Assembly (NCBI RefSeq): GCF_900582625.1 | Contig: NZ_UTIQ01000084.1 | Span: 434,001-498,000 of the forward strand | DNA length: 64,000 nucleotides | Source of the DNA: Pseudomonas viridiflava | GTDB taxonomy: Bacteria; Pseudomonadota; Gammaproteobacteria; Pseudomonadales; Pseudomonadaceae | Direction: 5' to 3' | Part shown: piece by piece, positions 7,946-17,329 of the stretch | How the letters are laid out: every line of letters starts with the position of its first letter | How positions within the stretch are numbered: the first letter of the stretch is position 1 | Program-made: the position numbers and the translations under genes | Notes under the pieces: model-generated | The model's input: only the letters and a program-made list of their open reading frames with translations | The model's database searches: none | What the model was told of the DNA's origin: nothing

Positions 7946-9043
7946 CTACCGCGCCCGCGTCAAACACTTCCGATACCGCTCATCCACCCGCTTGGCAAAC
8001 CAGGCAGTGGTGAGCTTGCGGGTGATTTTCGGGCTTTTGAGGGTAATGCCCGGCAGCACCGCGCGGGCTACCGGCTTACCGGCGCGTTTGTCGGCGAGGG
8101 CGAACAGGTCGGCGTAGAGATCGGTGTCTTCGAAAGCGAGGCTGTCGCCTTTTTCCAGGGCGCGGCGGATGGCGGTGTCGCTGCTGCCCAGTTGTTTGCT
8201 GAGCGTGCGCACGGCTTTTTCGGTGGAGCTGGGCAACAGCGAGCCGGCCACCAGCAGGTCGCCGTCCAGTTCCAGTTCAATGCCGGTCAGTTGGCTCACG
8301 GCGCGCTGAAACGCGGCGTTGCGGCTGGCATACCAGCCAGCGTTGAAGTCGGCGAAGCGGTACAGCGGTTCGGGGTAGTTGGCCGGGTAGCCGAGCAAGT
8401 GGGCGATGCCGAAGTACACGCCGCCGCGCCGGGTGAACACTTCCTGGCGCAACGTGCCGCTGTGGGAGTAGGGGTAGCCGCGCGCGTGTTCTTCGGCAAA
8501 GGCGATGCTGACCTGCATCGGCCCGCCGGTGTGCACGGGGTTGAAGGTGCCAAACAGTTGGGCGCCCAGGGGCACCATGTCGATGAAGTCGTCAAAGATG
8601 GCGCTTAGCTGGCGTTCGCTGCCGGCGCCGGCCAGACGTTCGCTGTAGCTCTTGCCGGTGGGTGATTTCAGTTGCAGCGCGGCGCTGACGACGAAGCCTG
8701 GTATATGCAGCCGCGAGGCGCGTCGGTCGATTTCCTGGCGAGCGATTTTGCCCAGACCCGGTACGGGCGGGTCCGCCTGATAGGTGGACTCCTGTTCGGT
8801 TACCGCCAGCACCGAGCAGAGGTTGCTGTTATTGGCGTCCAGCTTCTGCGTGGTGAACGCCACCTGAATGTCGGTCGCCCAGCCCTGGCGGTCGTTCACC
8901 GTGGCGGGCATCAGCTTTACTACCTTGGCCTGTATTTCGCTGGGGCTGGGTTGCGGCGGTTGCACGGAGCGCGAGCCGCAGCCAGTAAGGGCGAGCACGG
9001 CCAGCAGCAGAAGCCAGTTAGCAAACGGCGGAAAACGGGACAT
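7946..9043 (-). CDS. DUF1615 lipoprotein
   Basis: A 365-residue exported protein of the DUF1615 family, function unknown. The start at 9043 gives a lipoprotein signal peptide ending in the lipobox LALTGC, so the protein is probably anchored to a membrane by its N-terminal cysteine. The mature domain begins about residue 30 and shows conserved stretches such as LAVTEQESTYQADP, FGTFNPVHTGGPMQVSIAFAE and VYFGIAHLLGYPANYPE. The combination with Glu-rich and aromatic motifs recalls lytic transglycosylase-like folds, but that is a guess. It is transcribed alone, 220 bases upstream of the histidine kinase gene on the same strand. Confidence 0.85.
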   Translation of the reverse strand: MSRFPPFANWLLLLAVLALTGCGSRSVQPPQPSPSEIQAKVVKLMPATVNDRQGWATDIQVAFTTQKLDANNSNLCSVLAVTEQESTYQADPPVPGLGKIARQEIDRRASRLHIPGFVVSAALQLKSPTGKSYSERLAGAGSERQLSAIFDDFIDMVPLGAQLFGTFNPVHTGGPMQVSIAFAEEHARGYPYSHSGTLRQEVFTRRGGVYFGIAHLLGYPANYPEPLYRFADFNAGWYASRNAAFQRAVSQLTGIELELDGDLLVAGSLLPSSTEKAVRTLSKQLGSSDTAIRRALEKGDSLAFEDTDLYADLFALADKRAGKPVARAVLPGITLKSPKITRKLTTAWFAKRVDERYRKCLTRAR

Positions 9044-9187
9044 GAAGGAAGCCTTAGCGGTGGGTCGGTTAAGTAATAGGCAGCGCCGCAGTGAAGACAA
9101 GTACCGCGCTGAGCGGTTCGCTCATTTCGCAGTGCGGCGCAGCACATACACCGGTGCACGTTCGTCGGTTTGGCCAACGGGAATTCG

Positions 9188-9356
9188 GGTTGCACCTTTC
9201 TTCAAACGCCGCAAAAGCGATCCGTTTTGTAGCAGTGAAAACGCCGGAATGCCTCGGCTGCACCGCGCGAGTGCATAAAGGTAACGCCTCGCTACACGGC
9301 GTGGGCAAAGGCCTACACGGCTTTAAGAGAAAAAGGTTGCGCCTGGTTGCACCTTT
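9188..9356 (+). promoter_or_regulatory. Candidate PutA operator sites upstream of putA
   Basis: The 415 bases between 9044 and 9458 hold no credible gene but contain GGTTGCACCTTT twice (9188-9199 and 9345-9356) and a near copy GTTGCG at 9336-9341. GTTGCA is the core bound by the ribbon-helix-helix domain of E. coli PutA, and the PutA here carries such a domain. The sites are 103 to 270 bases before the putA start. Autoregulation by PutA is an inference from this match. Confidence 0.55.
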
Positions 9357-9458
9357 GACTTCCAGCGGGTTTAATCCACCCTGAATTTTTGCACACCGCG
9401 CCGCCTGACCGAGCGCTTCGGTTGCCTCTCTCTGGCACGCACTTTTAGGAAAAAACCA

Positions 9459-12400
9459 ATGGCCACCACCACCCTTGGCGTAAAACTTGATGACGCCACC
9501 CGCGAGCGTCTCAAGCTGGCAGCACAGTCGATCGACCGCACGCCGCACTGGCTGATCAAGCAGGCGATCTTCAATTACCTGGAGCAGGTAGAAGGCGGTC
9601 TGACGCCGCCCGAGCTGTCCGGTGTCGCTGCCGCCCTGGGTGAAGAGCCGCTGGAGGCACTGACTGAGCAAGGCTTGCAGTGCTTCCTGGATTTCGCCGA
9701 AAGCATCCTGCCGCAATCGGTTTTGCGCGCCGCCATCACCTCGGCCTATCGCCGCCCTGAGCCCGAAGCGCTGGCCATGCTGCTGGAGCAGGCGCGCTTG
9801 CCGAAGGAGCAGGCCGAAGCCACTAACAAGCTGGCCATGGGCATCGCGGAAAAGCTGCGTAACCAGAAGAGCGCGGGCGGTCGTCAGGGGCTGGTGCAGG
9901 GTCTGCTGCAAGAGTTTTCGCTGTCGTCGCAAGAAGGTGTGGCGCTGATGTGCCTGGCCGAAGCGCTGCTGCGCATTCCGGACAAAGCCACCCGTGACGC
10001 GCTGATCCGCGACAAGATCAGCAACGGCAATTGGAGCCAGCACCTGGGCAACAGCCCGTCGATGTTCGTCAACGCCGCGTCGTGGGGCTTGCTGATTACC
10101 GGCAAGCTGGTGGCCACGCACAACGAAGCCGGCCTGGCTACGTCGCTAAACCGCCTGATCGGCAAAGGCGGCGAGCCGCTGATTCGCAAGGGCGTGGACA
10201 TGTCCATGCGCCTGATGGGCGAGCAGTTCGTGACCGGCGAAACCATCGCCGAAGCGCTGGCCAACGCCACCAACATGGAAAGCAAAGGCTTCCGTTATTC
10301 CTACGACATGCTCGGTGAAGCCGCGCTCACCGACGCCGATGCCAAGCGCTATCTGGCCTCGTACGAGCAGGCGATTCACGCCATCGGCAAGGCCTCCCAC
10401 GGCCGTGGCATTTATGAAGGGCCGGGCATTTCCATCAAGCTCTCGGCGCTGCATCCACGCTATAGCCGCGCGCAGTACGAGCGGGTGATGGATGAGCTGT
10501 ATCCGATTCTGTTGAGCCTCACGCAACTGGCCAAGCAGTACGACATTGGCCTGAATATCGACGCCGAAGAAGCCGACCGCCTGGAACTGTCGCTCGACCT
10601 GCTCGAGCGCTTGTGTTTCGACCCGAGCCTGGCCGGCTGGAACGGCATTGGCTTTGTGATTCAGGCGTACCAGAAGCGCTGCCCGTACGTGATCGATTAC
10701 GTCATCGACCTGGCCAAGCGCAGCCGCCATCGCCTGATGATTCGTTTGGTGAAAGGCGCCTATTGGGACAGCGAAATCAAGCGCGCCCAGGTCGACGGTC
10801 TGGAAGGCTATCCGGTGTACACCCGCAAGCCGTACACCGACGTTTCCTACATTGCCTGCGCGCGCAAATTGCTCGCGGTGCCGGAGGCGATTTATCCGCA
10901 GTTCGCCACTCACAACGCCCATTCGCTGTCGGCCATCTACACCATTGCCGGGCAGAATTATTACCCCGGCCAGTACGAGTTCCAGTGCCTGCACGGCATG
11001 GGCGAGCCGCTGTATGAGCAGGTTGTGGGCAAGGTGGCCGATGGCAAGCTGAACCGACCGTGCCGCATTTACGCACCGGTGGGCAGCCATGAAACCTTGC
11101 TGGCGTATCTGGTTCGCCGCCTGCTGGAAAACGGCGCGAACACCTCGTTTGTAAACCGCATTGCGGACCACAGCATTTCCATTAAAGAGCTGGTGCTCGA
11201 CCCGGTGGTGCAGATCGAGCAAATGGCCGCTGCCGAAGGTGGCCTTGGCCTGCCGCATCCGCGCATTGCCTTGCCGCGTGCCCTGTATGGCGAAGCACGC
11301 CTGAACTCCGAGGGCATCGACCTGGCCAACGAACACCGCCTGGGTTCGTTGTCGTCGGCGCTGTTGAGCAGCACCAACAACCGTTACGTGGCGCTGCCGA
11401 TGCTCGGTTGCGACACCCCGGCGCCCAGCGAAGCCGAGGCGGTGAAAAACCCGTCCGACCATCGCGACACCGTCGGCCACGTCAGCGAAGCCAGCGAAGC
11501 CGACATCAAGAGCGCCATCCTTTGTGCGGTGTCCAGCGGGCAGATCTGGCAAGCCACCACGCCTGACGAACGCGCCGCTGTGCTGGAGCGCGCCGCCGAC
11601 CAGATGGAAGCCGAGATGCAGCAGCTGATGGGCTTGCTGGTTCGCGAGGCCGGTAAGACCTTCGCCAACGCCATCGCCGAAGTGCGCGAAGCGGTGGATT
11701 TCCTGCGCTACTACGCCGCCCAGGCGCGCGACTTCTTCAGCAATGACAGCCACCGCCCGCTGGGCCCGGTGGTGTGCATCAGCCCTTGGAACTTCCCGCT
11801 GGCGATTTTCTCCGGGCAAGTGGCTGCGGCGCTGGCTGCCGGCAACACCGTGCTGGCCAAACCGGCCGAACAAACCCCGCTGATCGCCGCGCAAGCCGTG
11901 CGCATTCTGCTCGAAGCCGGCGTGCCAGGCGGTGCCGTGCAGTTGCTGCCAGGCCGGGGTGAAACCGTGGGCGCACGCCTGATTGCCGACGAGCGCGTAC
12001 GTGGCGTGATGTTCACTGGCTCTACCGAAGTGGCGGGCATCATCCAGCGCAACATTGCCGGGCGCCTCGATGCCCAAGGCCGCACCATTCCGCTGATCGC
12101 CGAAACCGGCGGCCTGAACACCATGATTGTCGACTCCTCCGCGCTCACCGAGCAGGTGGTGGTCGATGTGGTCAGCTCGGCGTTCGACAGCGCCGGCCAG
12201 CGTTGCTCGGCACTGCGTGTGCTGTGTGTGCAGGAAGACGTGGCCGATCGCGTGATCGATATGCTCAAAGGCGCGATGGCTGAATACGCCCTGGGCAACC
12301 CGGAGCGCTTGAGCACCGACGTTGGCCCCGTAATCGATGCCGAAGCCAAGACCGGCATCGAAGCGCATATCGAGAACATGCGTGAAAAAGGCCGCAAGGT

Positions 12401-13400
12401 GTTCCAGGCCGCCCGCGCCAAAGGCGACGAGATCAAACGCGGCACCTTTGTGATGCCAACACTGATCGAGCTGGACAGCTTCAGCGAGCTGCAACGGGAA
12501 ATCTTCGGCCCGGTGCTGCACGTGGTTCGCTACCAGCGCGCCAACCTCGCTAGCTTGCTGGAGCAGATCAATGCCAGCGGTTATGGCCTGACCCTCGGCG
12601 TGCACACGCGCATCGACGAGACCATCGCCCAGGTGGTGAACACCGCCAAGGTCGGCAACCTGTATGTGAACCGCAATATCGTCGGCGCCGTGGTTGGCGT
12701 GCAGCCGTTCGGCGGCGAAGGCCTGTCGGGCACCGGCCCGAAAGCCGGCGGCCCGCTGTACATGTACCGCCTGCTCTCCACCCGCCCGCAAGACGCGGTG
12801 GCCAAGCAACTCGGCCAGGCTGCCAGCGCGCCACAGCGCCCGGCCGAGCAGAGCAAAGCCGCCCAAGCGTTTGGCGAATGGCTGGCGCAAAAAGAGCCGA
12901 GCCTGGTTGCCGTCAACCAGCAATACAACGAACTGGCGCAAAGCGGCAGCGTGCACGTGTTGCCCGGCCCGACCGGCGAGCGCAACACCTACAGCCTGCT
13001 GCCGCGCGAACACGTGCTGTGCCTGGCAGAAGACAGCACCGATTTGCTGGTACAACTGGCCGCCGCGCTTGCCGTGGGCAGTCAGGTGATCTGGCAGGAG
13101 CAGCCGCTAAGCAAAGAGCTTTACAACGGCTTGCCTAAAGAAGTGCAAAAACGCATCAGTCTGGTCAGCGACTGGGGCACCAGCGACGCCAGCTTCGACG
13201 CCATCCTGCACCATGGGGATTCCGACCAGCTGCGCGCCGTATGCGAAGTGGCAGCGCAGCGCAAAGGCGCCATCGTTGGCGTGCACGGCTTGAATAAAGG
13301 CGAAACGGATATTCCGCTGGAGCGCCTGCTGATCGAGCACGCGCTGAGCATCAACACCGCAGCCGCAGGCGGCAACGCGTCGTTGATGACGATTGGTTAA
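9459..13400 (+). CDS. putA: Trifunctional PutA: proline dehydrogenase / P5C dehydrogenase / repressor
   Basis: A membrane-associated flavoenzyme of 1313 residues that oxidises proline to glutamate in two channelled steps. Residues 1-47 form a ribbon-helix-helix DNA-binding domain (TTTLGVKLDDATRERLKLAA). The proline dehydrogenase barrel follows at about 250-600 (GPGISIKLSALHPRYSR, RLVKGAYWDSEIK, RRLLENGANTSFV). The NAD-dependent P5C dehydrogenase is at about 650-1130, with PWNFPLAIFSGQ, TGSTEV, and the catalytic Cys in SAGQRCSALR. A C-terminal ALDH-like domain completes the long form. The RHH domain and the GTTGCA sites upstream suggest proline-responsive self-repression. The first five residues follow a typical start at ATG 9459. 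Confidence 0.97.
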   Translation: MATTTLGVKLDDATRERLKLAAQSIDRTPHWLIKQAIFNYLEQVEGGLTPPELSGVAAALGEEPLEALTEQGLQCFLDFAESILPQSVLRAAITSAYRRPEPEALAMLLEQARLPKEQAEATNKLAMGIAEKLRNQKSAGGRQGLVQGLLQEFSLSSQEGVALMCLAEALLRIPDKATRDALIRDKISNGNWSQHLGNSPSMFVNAASWGLLITGKLVATHNEAGLATSLNRLIGKGGEPLIRKGVDMSMRLMGEQFVTGETIAEALANATNMESKGFRYSYDMLGEAALTDADAKRYLASYEQAIHAIGKASHGRGIYEGPGISIKLSALHPRYSRAQYERVMDELYPILLSLTQLAKQYDIGLNIDAEEADRLELSLDLLERLCFDPSLAGWNGIGFVIQAYQKRCPYVIDYVIDLAKRSRHRLMIRLVKGAYWDSEIKRAQVDGLEGYPVYTRKPYTDVSYIACARKLLAVPEAIYPQFATHNAHSLSAIYTIAGQNYYPGQYEFQCLHGMGEPLYEQVVGKVADGKLNRPCRIYAPVGSHETLLAYLVRRLLENGANTSFVNRIADHSISIKELVLDPVVQIEQMAAAEGGLGLPHPRIALPRALYGEARLNSEGIDLANEHRLGSLSSALLSSTNNRYVALPMLGCDTPAPSEAEAVKNPSDHRDTVGHVSEASEADIKSAILCAVSSGQIWQATTPDERAAVLERAADQMEAEMQQLMGLLVREAGKTFANAIAEVREAVDFLRYYAAQARDFFSNDSHRPLGPVVCISPWNFPLAIFSGQVAAALAAGNTVLAKPAEQTPLIAAQAVRILLEAGVPGGAVQLLPGRGETVGARLIADERVRGVMFTGSTEVAGIIQRNIAGRLDAQGRTIPLIAETGGLNTMIVDSSALTEQVVVDVVSSAFDSAGQRCSALRVLCVQEDVADRVIDMLKGAMAEYALGNPERLSTDVGPVIDAEAKTGIEAHIENMREKGRKVFQAARAKGDEIKRGTFVMPTLIELDSFSELQREIFGPVLHVVRYQRANLASLLEQINASGYGLTLGVHTRIDETIAQVVNTAKVGNLYVNRNIVGAVVGVQPFGGEGLSGTGPKAGGPLYMYRLLSTRPQDAVAKQLGQAASAPQRPAEQSKAAQAFGEWLAQKEPSLVAVNQQYNELAQSGSVHVLPGPTGERNTYSLLPREHVLCLAEDSTDLLVQLAAALAVGSQVIWQEQPLSKELYNGLPKEVQKRISLVSDWGTSDASFDAILHHGDSDQLRAVCEVAAQRKGAIVGVHGLNKGETDIPLERLLIEHALSINTAAAGGNASLMTIG

Positions 13401-13466
13401 GTGAAAAGTGGGTGGCGCTGAAAGGAAGGCGAAAGCTGCTTTCAGCACACTCCCTGTTTGAACCCC

Positions 13467-13482
13467 GCGGCCTTCGGGCCGC
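13467..13482. terminator. GC-rich TTCG hairpin after putA
   Basis: GCGGCC-TTCG-GGCCGC is a perfect 6-bp stem with a stable tetraloop, 67 bases after the putA stop. No T-tract follows on either strand, so it is a weak terminator candidate or an RNA stabiliser. The rest of 13401-13666 shows no gene or other clear signal. Confidence 0.3.
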
Positions 13483-13666
13483 ACCCAGGCCTTTGCTTTA
13501 AGGGCCTGACCCTGACTGAAGCGGCGCTCACCGAGCCGTTGCCAACGTCACGCGCGGCGCATCCATTTGCGAGGGCTACCCGCCCAGCGACGCGCGCTTT
13601 CCCTAGAGCACTTCGGTGCCCTGCGCCGGCTTATCCAGCCGGTGCGGGAATTTAGGTTTCCCTGCC

Positions 13667-14485
13667 CTATTCGATCTCGAACAAGCCGTTACTGATCGGC
13701 CCCACCGTGAGCCGCTGGCGAATGTCTTCGTCGATGCGCGGGTCATCCGGGCGATACAGCATCACCTGGCGATAGGCGCTCACGCGGTTTATCTCTTCGC
13801 CCAGGTATTCCCACACAACCCTGGTGCAGGCTGGCGTTCGGCGGTCGCCGCTGGACACGCCGGTTTTCAAACCGTTGAGCCGGGTGATGCGGCTTTTGTA
13901 GCTGGGAATCAGGATGGTCTGGCTCATTTCATTGAGCGTCAGCGACTCGTAGTCGATGAGAAACACGCGGTCTTGCAGATGAAACGCGGCGCCCAAATAA
14001 CGGCAGCGCACCCAATCTTCGGCCTGCACATTGGCGCTGGCCGAGCGCTCTTGGCGCTCCTGGCGCTCGAACAGAAACGTGCCGCGCTCCTCACGCAGAT
14101 GCACCAGCGACAGCAGGATCGAGCCCGGCACCGACATGCAGTTGGAGTATTCGAAGTAGTAGCCGCAATAGCGCGACAGGCTGGTGGCGTGTTCGCGCAG
14201 TGGTTGCAGCAAGTTGGCCAGCGGATCGTTGAGGGGCGTGTTGTGGCTGTCGGCCAGGCGGGCGCCGACCAGACGCGCAAATTGCTCCGGCGGCAGGCTC
14301 AGTTCGTACTCTTCAACACCGAAGAAATCACCGATGCGTTTGCGGTTGTAGCTCGTCGGCTGGCTTTGCCCGCTGAGGTACTTGTTGAACTGCGCGCGGT
14401 TAATCGACAGCAGCCGGCAAACCTCGGCGATAGAGCGGTAGTGGCTGCACAGCAGTTTCAGATTAGTGCCCAAATTGTCCGACAC
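13667..14485 (-). CDS. XRE-type helix-turn-helix regulator with a long ligand domain
   Basis: A 272-residue regulator. Residues about 8-55 form a lambda-repressor-type HTH (HYRSIAEVCRLLSINRAQFN, KYLSGQSQPTSYNRKRIGDF). The remaining 200 residues form a C-terminal domain I cannot assign, rich in aromatic and arginine residues. The start is a GTG at 14485, placed 8 bases after a perfect GGAGG; the frame is open further upstream but without a ribosome site. It is divergent from the Na+/alanine symporter gene, 232 bases apart, and sits between putA and that symporter. Control of amino-acid use genes is a reasonable inference, but no operator is obvious. Confidence 0.75.
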   Translation of the reverse strand: MSDNLGTNLKLLCSHYRSIAEVCRLLSINRAQFNKYLSGQSQPTSYNRKRIGDFFGVEEYELSLPPEQFARLVGARLADSHNTPLNDPLANLLQPLREHATSLSRYCGYYFEYSNCMSVPGSILLSLVHLREERGTFLFERQERQERSASANVQAEDWVRCRYLGAAFHLQDRVFLIDYESLTLNEMSQTILIPSYKSRITRLNGLKTGVSSGDRRTPACTRVVWEYLGEEINRVSAYRQVMLYRPDDPRIDEDIRQRLTVGPISNGLFEIE

Positions 14486-14717
14486 AACGCGGTCCTCCGG
14501 TGATGCGAGCGGCGCGATTGTAGCATCAACTCGCGTCACATCGAGTCGACCCGCGAAATTGCCTCCACGCCAAGCCGTGGCCAACCATGCGCGACACGTT
14601 TTTTGCTGCCCGCAATATTCAGAAACGTGTGCCTGTTTCGCTGCACCTTTTTCCACTGCGCAGGGTTGCTCACAACCCGCCGCTGCATTCGAACAATAAG
14701 AGTCGAGGAAACCTCCC

Positions 14718-16166
14718 ATGCTTGAAATGCTCAATGACTTCCTGTCCGGCAAGCTGCTGATCGTACTGATCGTCGGCCTGGGCAGTTACTTCACCATTCG
14801 CTCGCGCTTCGTTCAGTTCCGCCATTTCGGCCACATGTTCAGCGTGTTCAAGCAGTCGTTGCGCAGCAGCGGCGGTCAACTCAGCTCGTTCCAAGCTTTG
14901 ATGCTCAGCCTCGCTGGCCGTGTGGGCGCGGGCAACATCGCCGGTGTCGGCATTGCCGTGACCCTTGGCGGCCCCGGCGCGGTGTTCTGGATGTGGGTGA
15001 CTGCACTGGTCGGCATGTCCAGCAGCTTCTTCGAATGCTCCCTGGCGCAGCTCTACAAGCGTTCGGACGGTGACGGCCTGTATCGCGGCGGCCCGGCTTA
15101 CTACATTCAACACGGCCTCAAGCTGCGCTGGATGGCCATGGTGTTTGCCGTGTTGCTGCTGGTGACCTACGGCTTCGCCTTCAACGGCCTGCAATCGTTC
15201 ACCGTGACCCACTCGCTGCAAAACGCCTTCGGCTTCCCGGTGCAGTACACCGGCATCGGCCTGGCGGTGTTGCTGGGTCTGGTGTTCATCGGCGGTATCA
15301 AGCGCATCGCCTCGGTGTCCGACCTGCTGGTGCCGGTGAAAACCCTCGCCTACATCGGCGTGACCTTGTACGTGATCTTCACCCAGATCGACCTGGTGCC
15401 TGGCATGTTGGTCACCATCGTGAAAAGCGCCTTTGGCCTCGAACCTGCGTTCGCCGGCCTGCTGGGCAGCGCGATCGTGATGGGCGTGAAACGCGGCGTG
15501 TTCGCCAACGAAGCCGGCCTGGGCAGTGCGCCAAACGTGGCGGCAGTTGCCAGCGTTGAGCACCCGGTTGCGCAAGGCGTGGTTCAGGCGTTCAGCGTGT
15601 TCCTCGACACCTTCGTCATCTGCACGTGCACCGCCCTGCTAATTCTGCTCTCCGGTTTCTACACCCCTGGGTTCGAAGGCGACGGCATTGTGCTGACCCA
15701 GAACTCGCTGGCCGCCGTGGTCGGTGATTGGGGCCGCATTTTTGTCAGCGTGGCGCTGAGCCTGTTCGTATTCACCTGCATCCTCTACAACTACTACCTC
15801 GGCGAGAACGCGCTGCAATTCCTGCTCGGCAAAAGCCGTGTGGCCTTGCTGACCTATCGCGGTCTGGTACTGGCGCTTATCTGCTGGGGCTCGATGCAGA
15901 ACCTCACCACCGTATTCGCCTTTGCCGACATCACCATGACCTGCCTGGCCTTCGTCAACCTGATCGCCCTGGCGATGTTGATCAAAGTCGGCCTGCGGGT
16001 AATGCGCGACTACGACGAACAGCGCAAAGCCGGCGTCGCCACCCCGGTGTTCGACGCACGCAAGTTCGCTGATCTGGATCTCGACCGCGACGCCTGGCCG
16101 ACCACCCCTCAGGCCGCTGCCAGCAGCGCCGCCGTTGACGGTCACCTGGCTGCCAGCCACCGCTAA
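14718..16166 (+). CDS. Alanine/glycine:cation symporter (AGCS family)
   Basis: An inner-membrane secondary transporter of 482 residues that takes up alanine or glycine with Na+ (or H+). Family hallmarks include SFQALMLSLAGRVGAGNIAG near residues 55-75, GPGAVFWMWVTALVGMSSSF, and VMGVKRGVFANEAGLGSAPN near residue 260. Roughly ten hydrophobic segments run through the protein. A ribosome site (GAGGAAACC) precedes the ATG. The C-terminal 50 residues are hydrophilic. The divergent XRE regulator and nearby putA and asparaginase genes suggest an amino-acid scavenging neighbourhood. Confidence 0.93.
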   Translation: MLEMLNDFLSGKLLIVLIVGLGSYFTIRSRFVQFRHFGHMFSVFKQSLRSSGGQLSSFQALMLSLAGRVGAGNIAGVGIAVTLGGPGAVFWMWVTALVGMSSSFFECSLAQLYKRSDGDGLYRGGPAYYIQHGLKLRWMAMVFAVLLLVTYGFAFNGLQSFTVTHSLQNAFGFPVQYTGIGLAVLLGLVFIGGIKRIASVSDLLVPVKTLAYIGVTLYVIFTQIDLVPGMLVTIVKSAFGLEPAFAGLLGSAIVMGVKRGVFANEAGLGSAPNVAAVASVEHPVAQGVVQAFSVFLDTFVICTCTALLILLSGFYTPGFEGDGIVLTQNSLAAVVGDWGRIFVSVALSLFVFTCILYNYYLGENALQFLLGKSRVALLTYRGLVLALICWGSMQNLTTVFAFADITMTCLAFVNLIALAMLIKVGLRVMRDYDEQRKAGVATPVFDARKFADLDLDRDAWPTTPQAAASSAAVDGHLAASHR

Positions 16167-16187
16167 TTTGCTGTAACTGTTTGACGC

Positions 16188-16219
16188 AATGCCGCGCCCG
16201 CGGATGCTGGCGCGGCATT
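16188..16219 (+). terminator. Terminator hairpin after the AGCS symporter
   Basis: AATGCCGCGCC (16188-16198) pairs perfectly over 11 bp with GGCGCGGCATT (16209-16219), with a 10-base loop, and is followed by CTTGTCT. The T-tract is short, but position 22 bases after the stop codon supports a terminator. Confidence 0.6.
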
Positions 16220-16258
16220 CTTGTCTCTGGGCTCAGCGCGGTATGCTGCGACCAACTT

Positions 16259-16318
16259 ATCGCGGCTAAAGCCGCTCCTACAAAGTGTGCGTAGCGTAGG
16301 AGCGGCGTTAGCCGCGAT
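16259..16318. repeat. REP pair (inverted, REPIN-like)
   Basis: Two REP units face each other. The left arm, from ATCGCGGCTAAAGCCGCTCC at 16259, is answered by its near-perfect reverse complement at 16296-16318 (one mismatch), with 14 bases between. Each arm contains its own small palindrome (GCGGCTAAAGCCGC). The same core appears at 22447-22522 and, altered, at 25069-25131. Such REPs are typical extragenic repeats of Pseudomonas. Confidence 0.85.
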
Positions 16319-16348
16319 GCTTTTCCAATAACAACAAAGGAATCCGGC

Positions 16349-17329
16349 ATGAAGCTTTTCGTGCTCTATACCGGCGGCACCATTGGCATGCTGCAAACCG
16401 CTCAAGGGCTGGCTCCGGCCGGTGGCTTCGAGGCGCGAATGAGCGAACACCTGCGCACCCTGTCGCCGCGCGTAGACATCGACTGGCAGTTCCACGAACT
16501 GCTGCCGCTGCTCGATAGCGCCAATATGAGCCAGGCCAACTGGCTGGCAATGCGCGATGTGATCGTCGAAGCCGTCAGCGGTGGCGGGTTCGATGGCGTG
16601 CTGGTGCTGCACGGCACCGATACCCTGGCGTACAGCGCCGCCGCGTTGAGCTTTCTGCTGCTGGGCCTGAGCGTGCCGGTGGTGCTCACCGGCTCCATGT
16701 TGCCGGCCGGTGCCGAGGGCAGCGATGCCTGGGGCAATCTGCTCGGCGCCATGCAGGCGCTGCAGGCCGGCGCCGAGCCGGGCGTGCACCTGTACTTCAA
16801 CGGCAAGCTGATGCACGGCGCGCGGGTGAGCAAACTGCGCAGCGAAGCGTTCGACGCCTTCACCGAGCAGCCCCGCCACCGCGTCGGCGAACGGGCTGAA
16901 GCGCTTCCGGCTTTGTTGGCGTACGACGTAAAGCGTCAGCCGGTGAATATCGCCGTGCTGCCGCTGTATCCCGGCGTACTCGCCAGCCATGCCGAAGCCC
17001 TGCTCGCTACCGGCGCGCAGGCGTTGTTGCTCGAATGTTATGGCGTCGGCACCGGGCCTTCCGACAATGCCGAACTGCTCGCGGTGCTGAAGGCTGCGCA
17101 CGCGCGTGGCGTGGTGCTGGCGGCGATCAGTCAGTGTCCGCAGGGGCATGTCGAATTTGGCGTGTATGCGGCGGGGAGCGCGTTGGTGAGTACCGGATTG
17201 ATATCGGCCGGCGGCATGACGCGGGAGGCGGCGTTGGGCAAGTTGTTTGGCTTGCTGGGGGCGGGGTTGGGCCAAGGGGATGTGGAGCAGTGGTTTGGGT
17301 TGGATTTGTGTGGGGAGCGGGTTTCTTAA
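16349..17329 (+). CDS. ansA: Type I L-asparaginase
   Basis: A cytoplasmic asparaginase/glutaminase-family enzyme of 326 residues that deaminates asparagine to aspartate and ammonia. The N-terminal catalytic threonine motif is LYTGGTIG (residues 6-13), and the second active-site motif HGTDTLAYSAAALSF lies near residue 90. A third stretch, VVLTGSMLPAGAEGSDAWGN, is also typical. No signal peptide is present, as expected for type I. AAAGGA lies before the ATG. The final codons (GLDLCGERVS) are also found, as DNA, about 225 bases downstream in a duplicated copy. Confidence 0.92.
   Translation: MKLFVLYTGGTIGMLQTAQGLAPAGGFEARMSEHLRTLSPRVDIDWQFHELLPLLDSANMSQANWLAMRDVIVEAVSGGGFDGVLVLHGTDTLAYSAAALSFLLLGLSVPVVLTGSMLPAGAEGSDAWGNLLGAMQALQAGAEPGVHLYFNGKLMHGARVSKLRSEAFDAFTEQPRHRVGERAEALPALLAYDVKRQPVNIAVLPLYPGVLASHAEALLATGAQALLLECYGVGTGPSDNAELLAVLKAAHARGVVLAAISQCPQGHVEFGVYAAGSALVSTGLISAGGMTREAALGKLFGLLGAGLGQGDVEQWFGLDLCGERVS

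Noticed and set aside
8920..9195. A minus-strand frame with CMCC and CLHC pairs, like a small zinc ribbon
   Set aside because: It overlaps the start of the DUF1615 lipoprotein in another frame, continues as shadow sequence and has no ribosome site; the cysteine spacing is probably chance.
10146..13055. A 969-codon minus-strand frame opposite putA
   Set aside because: An antisense shadow caused by high-GC third positions; putA is certain from its motifs.
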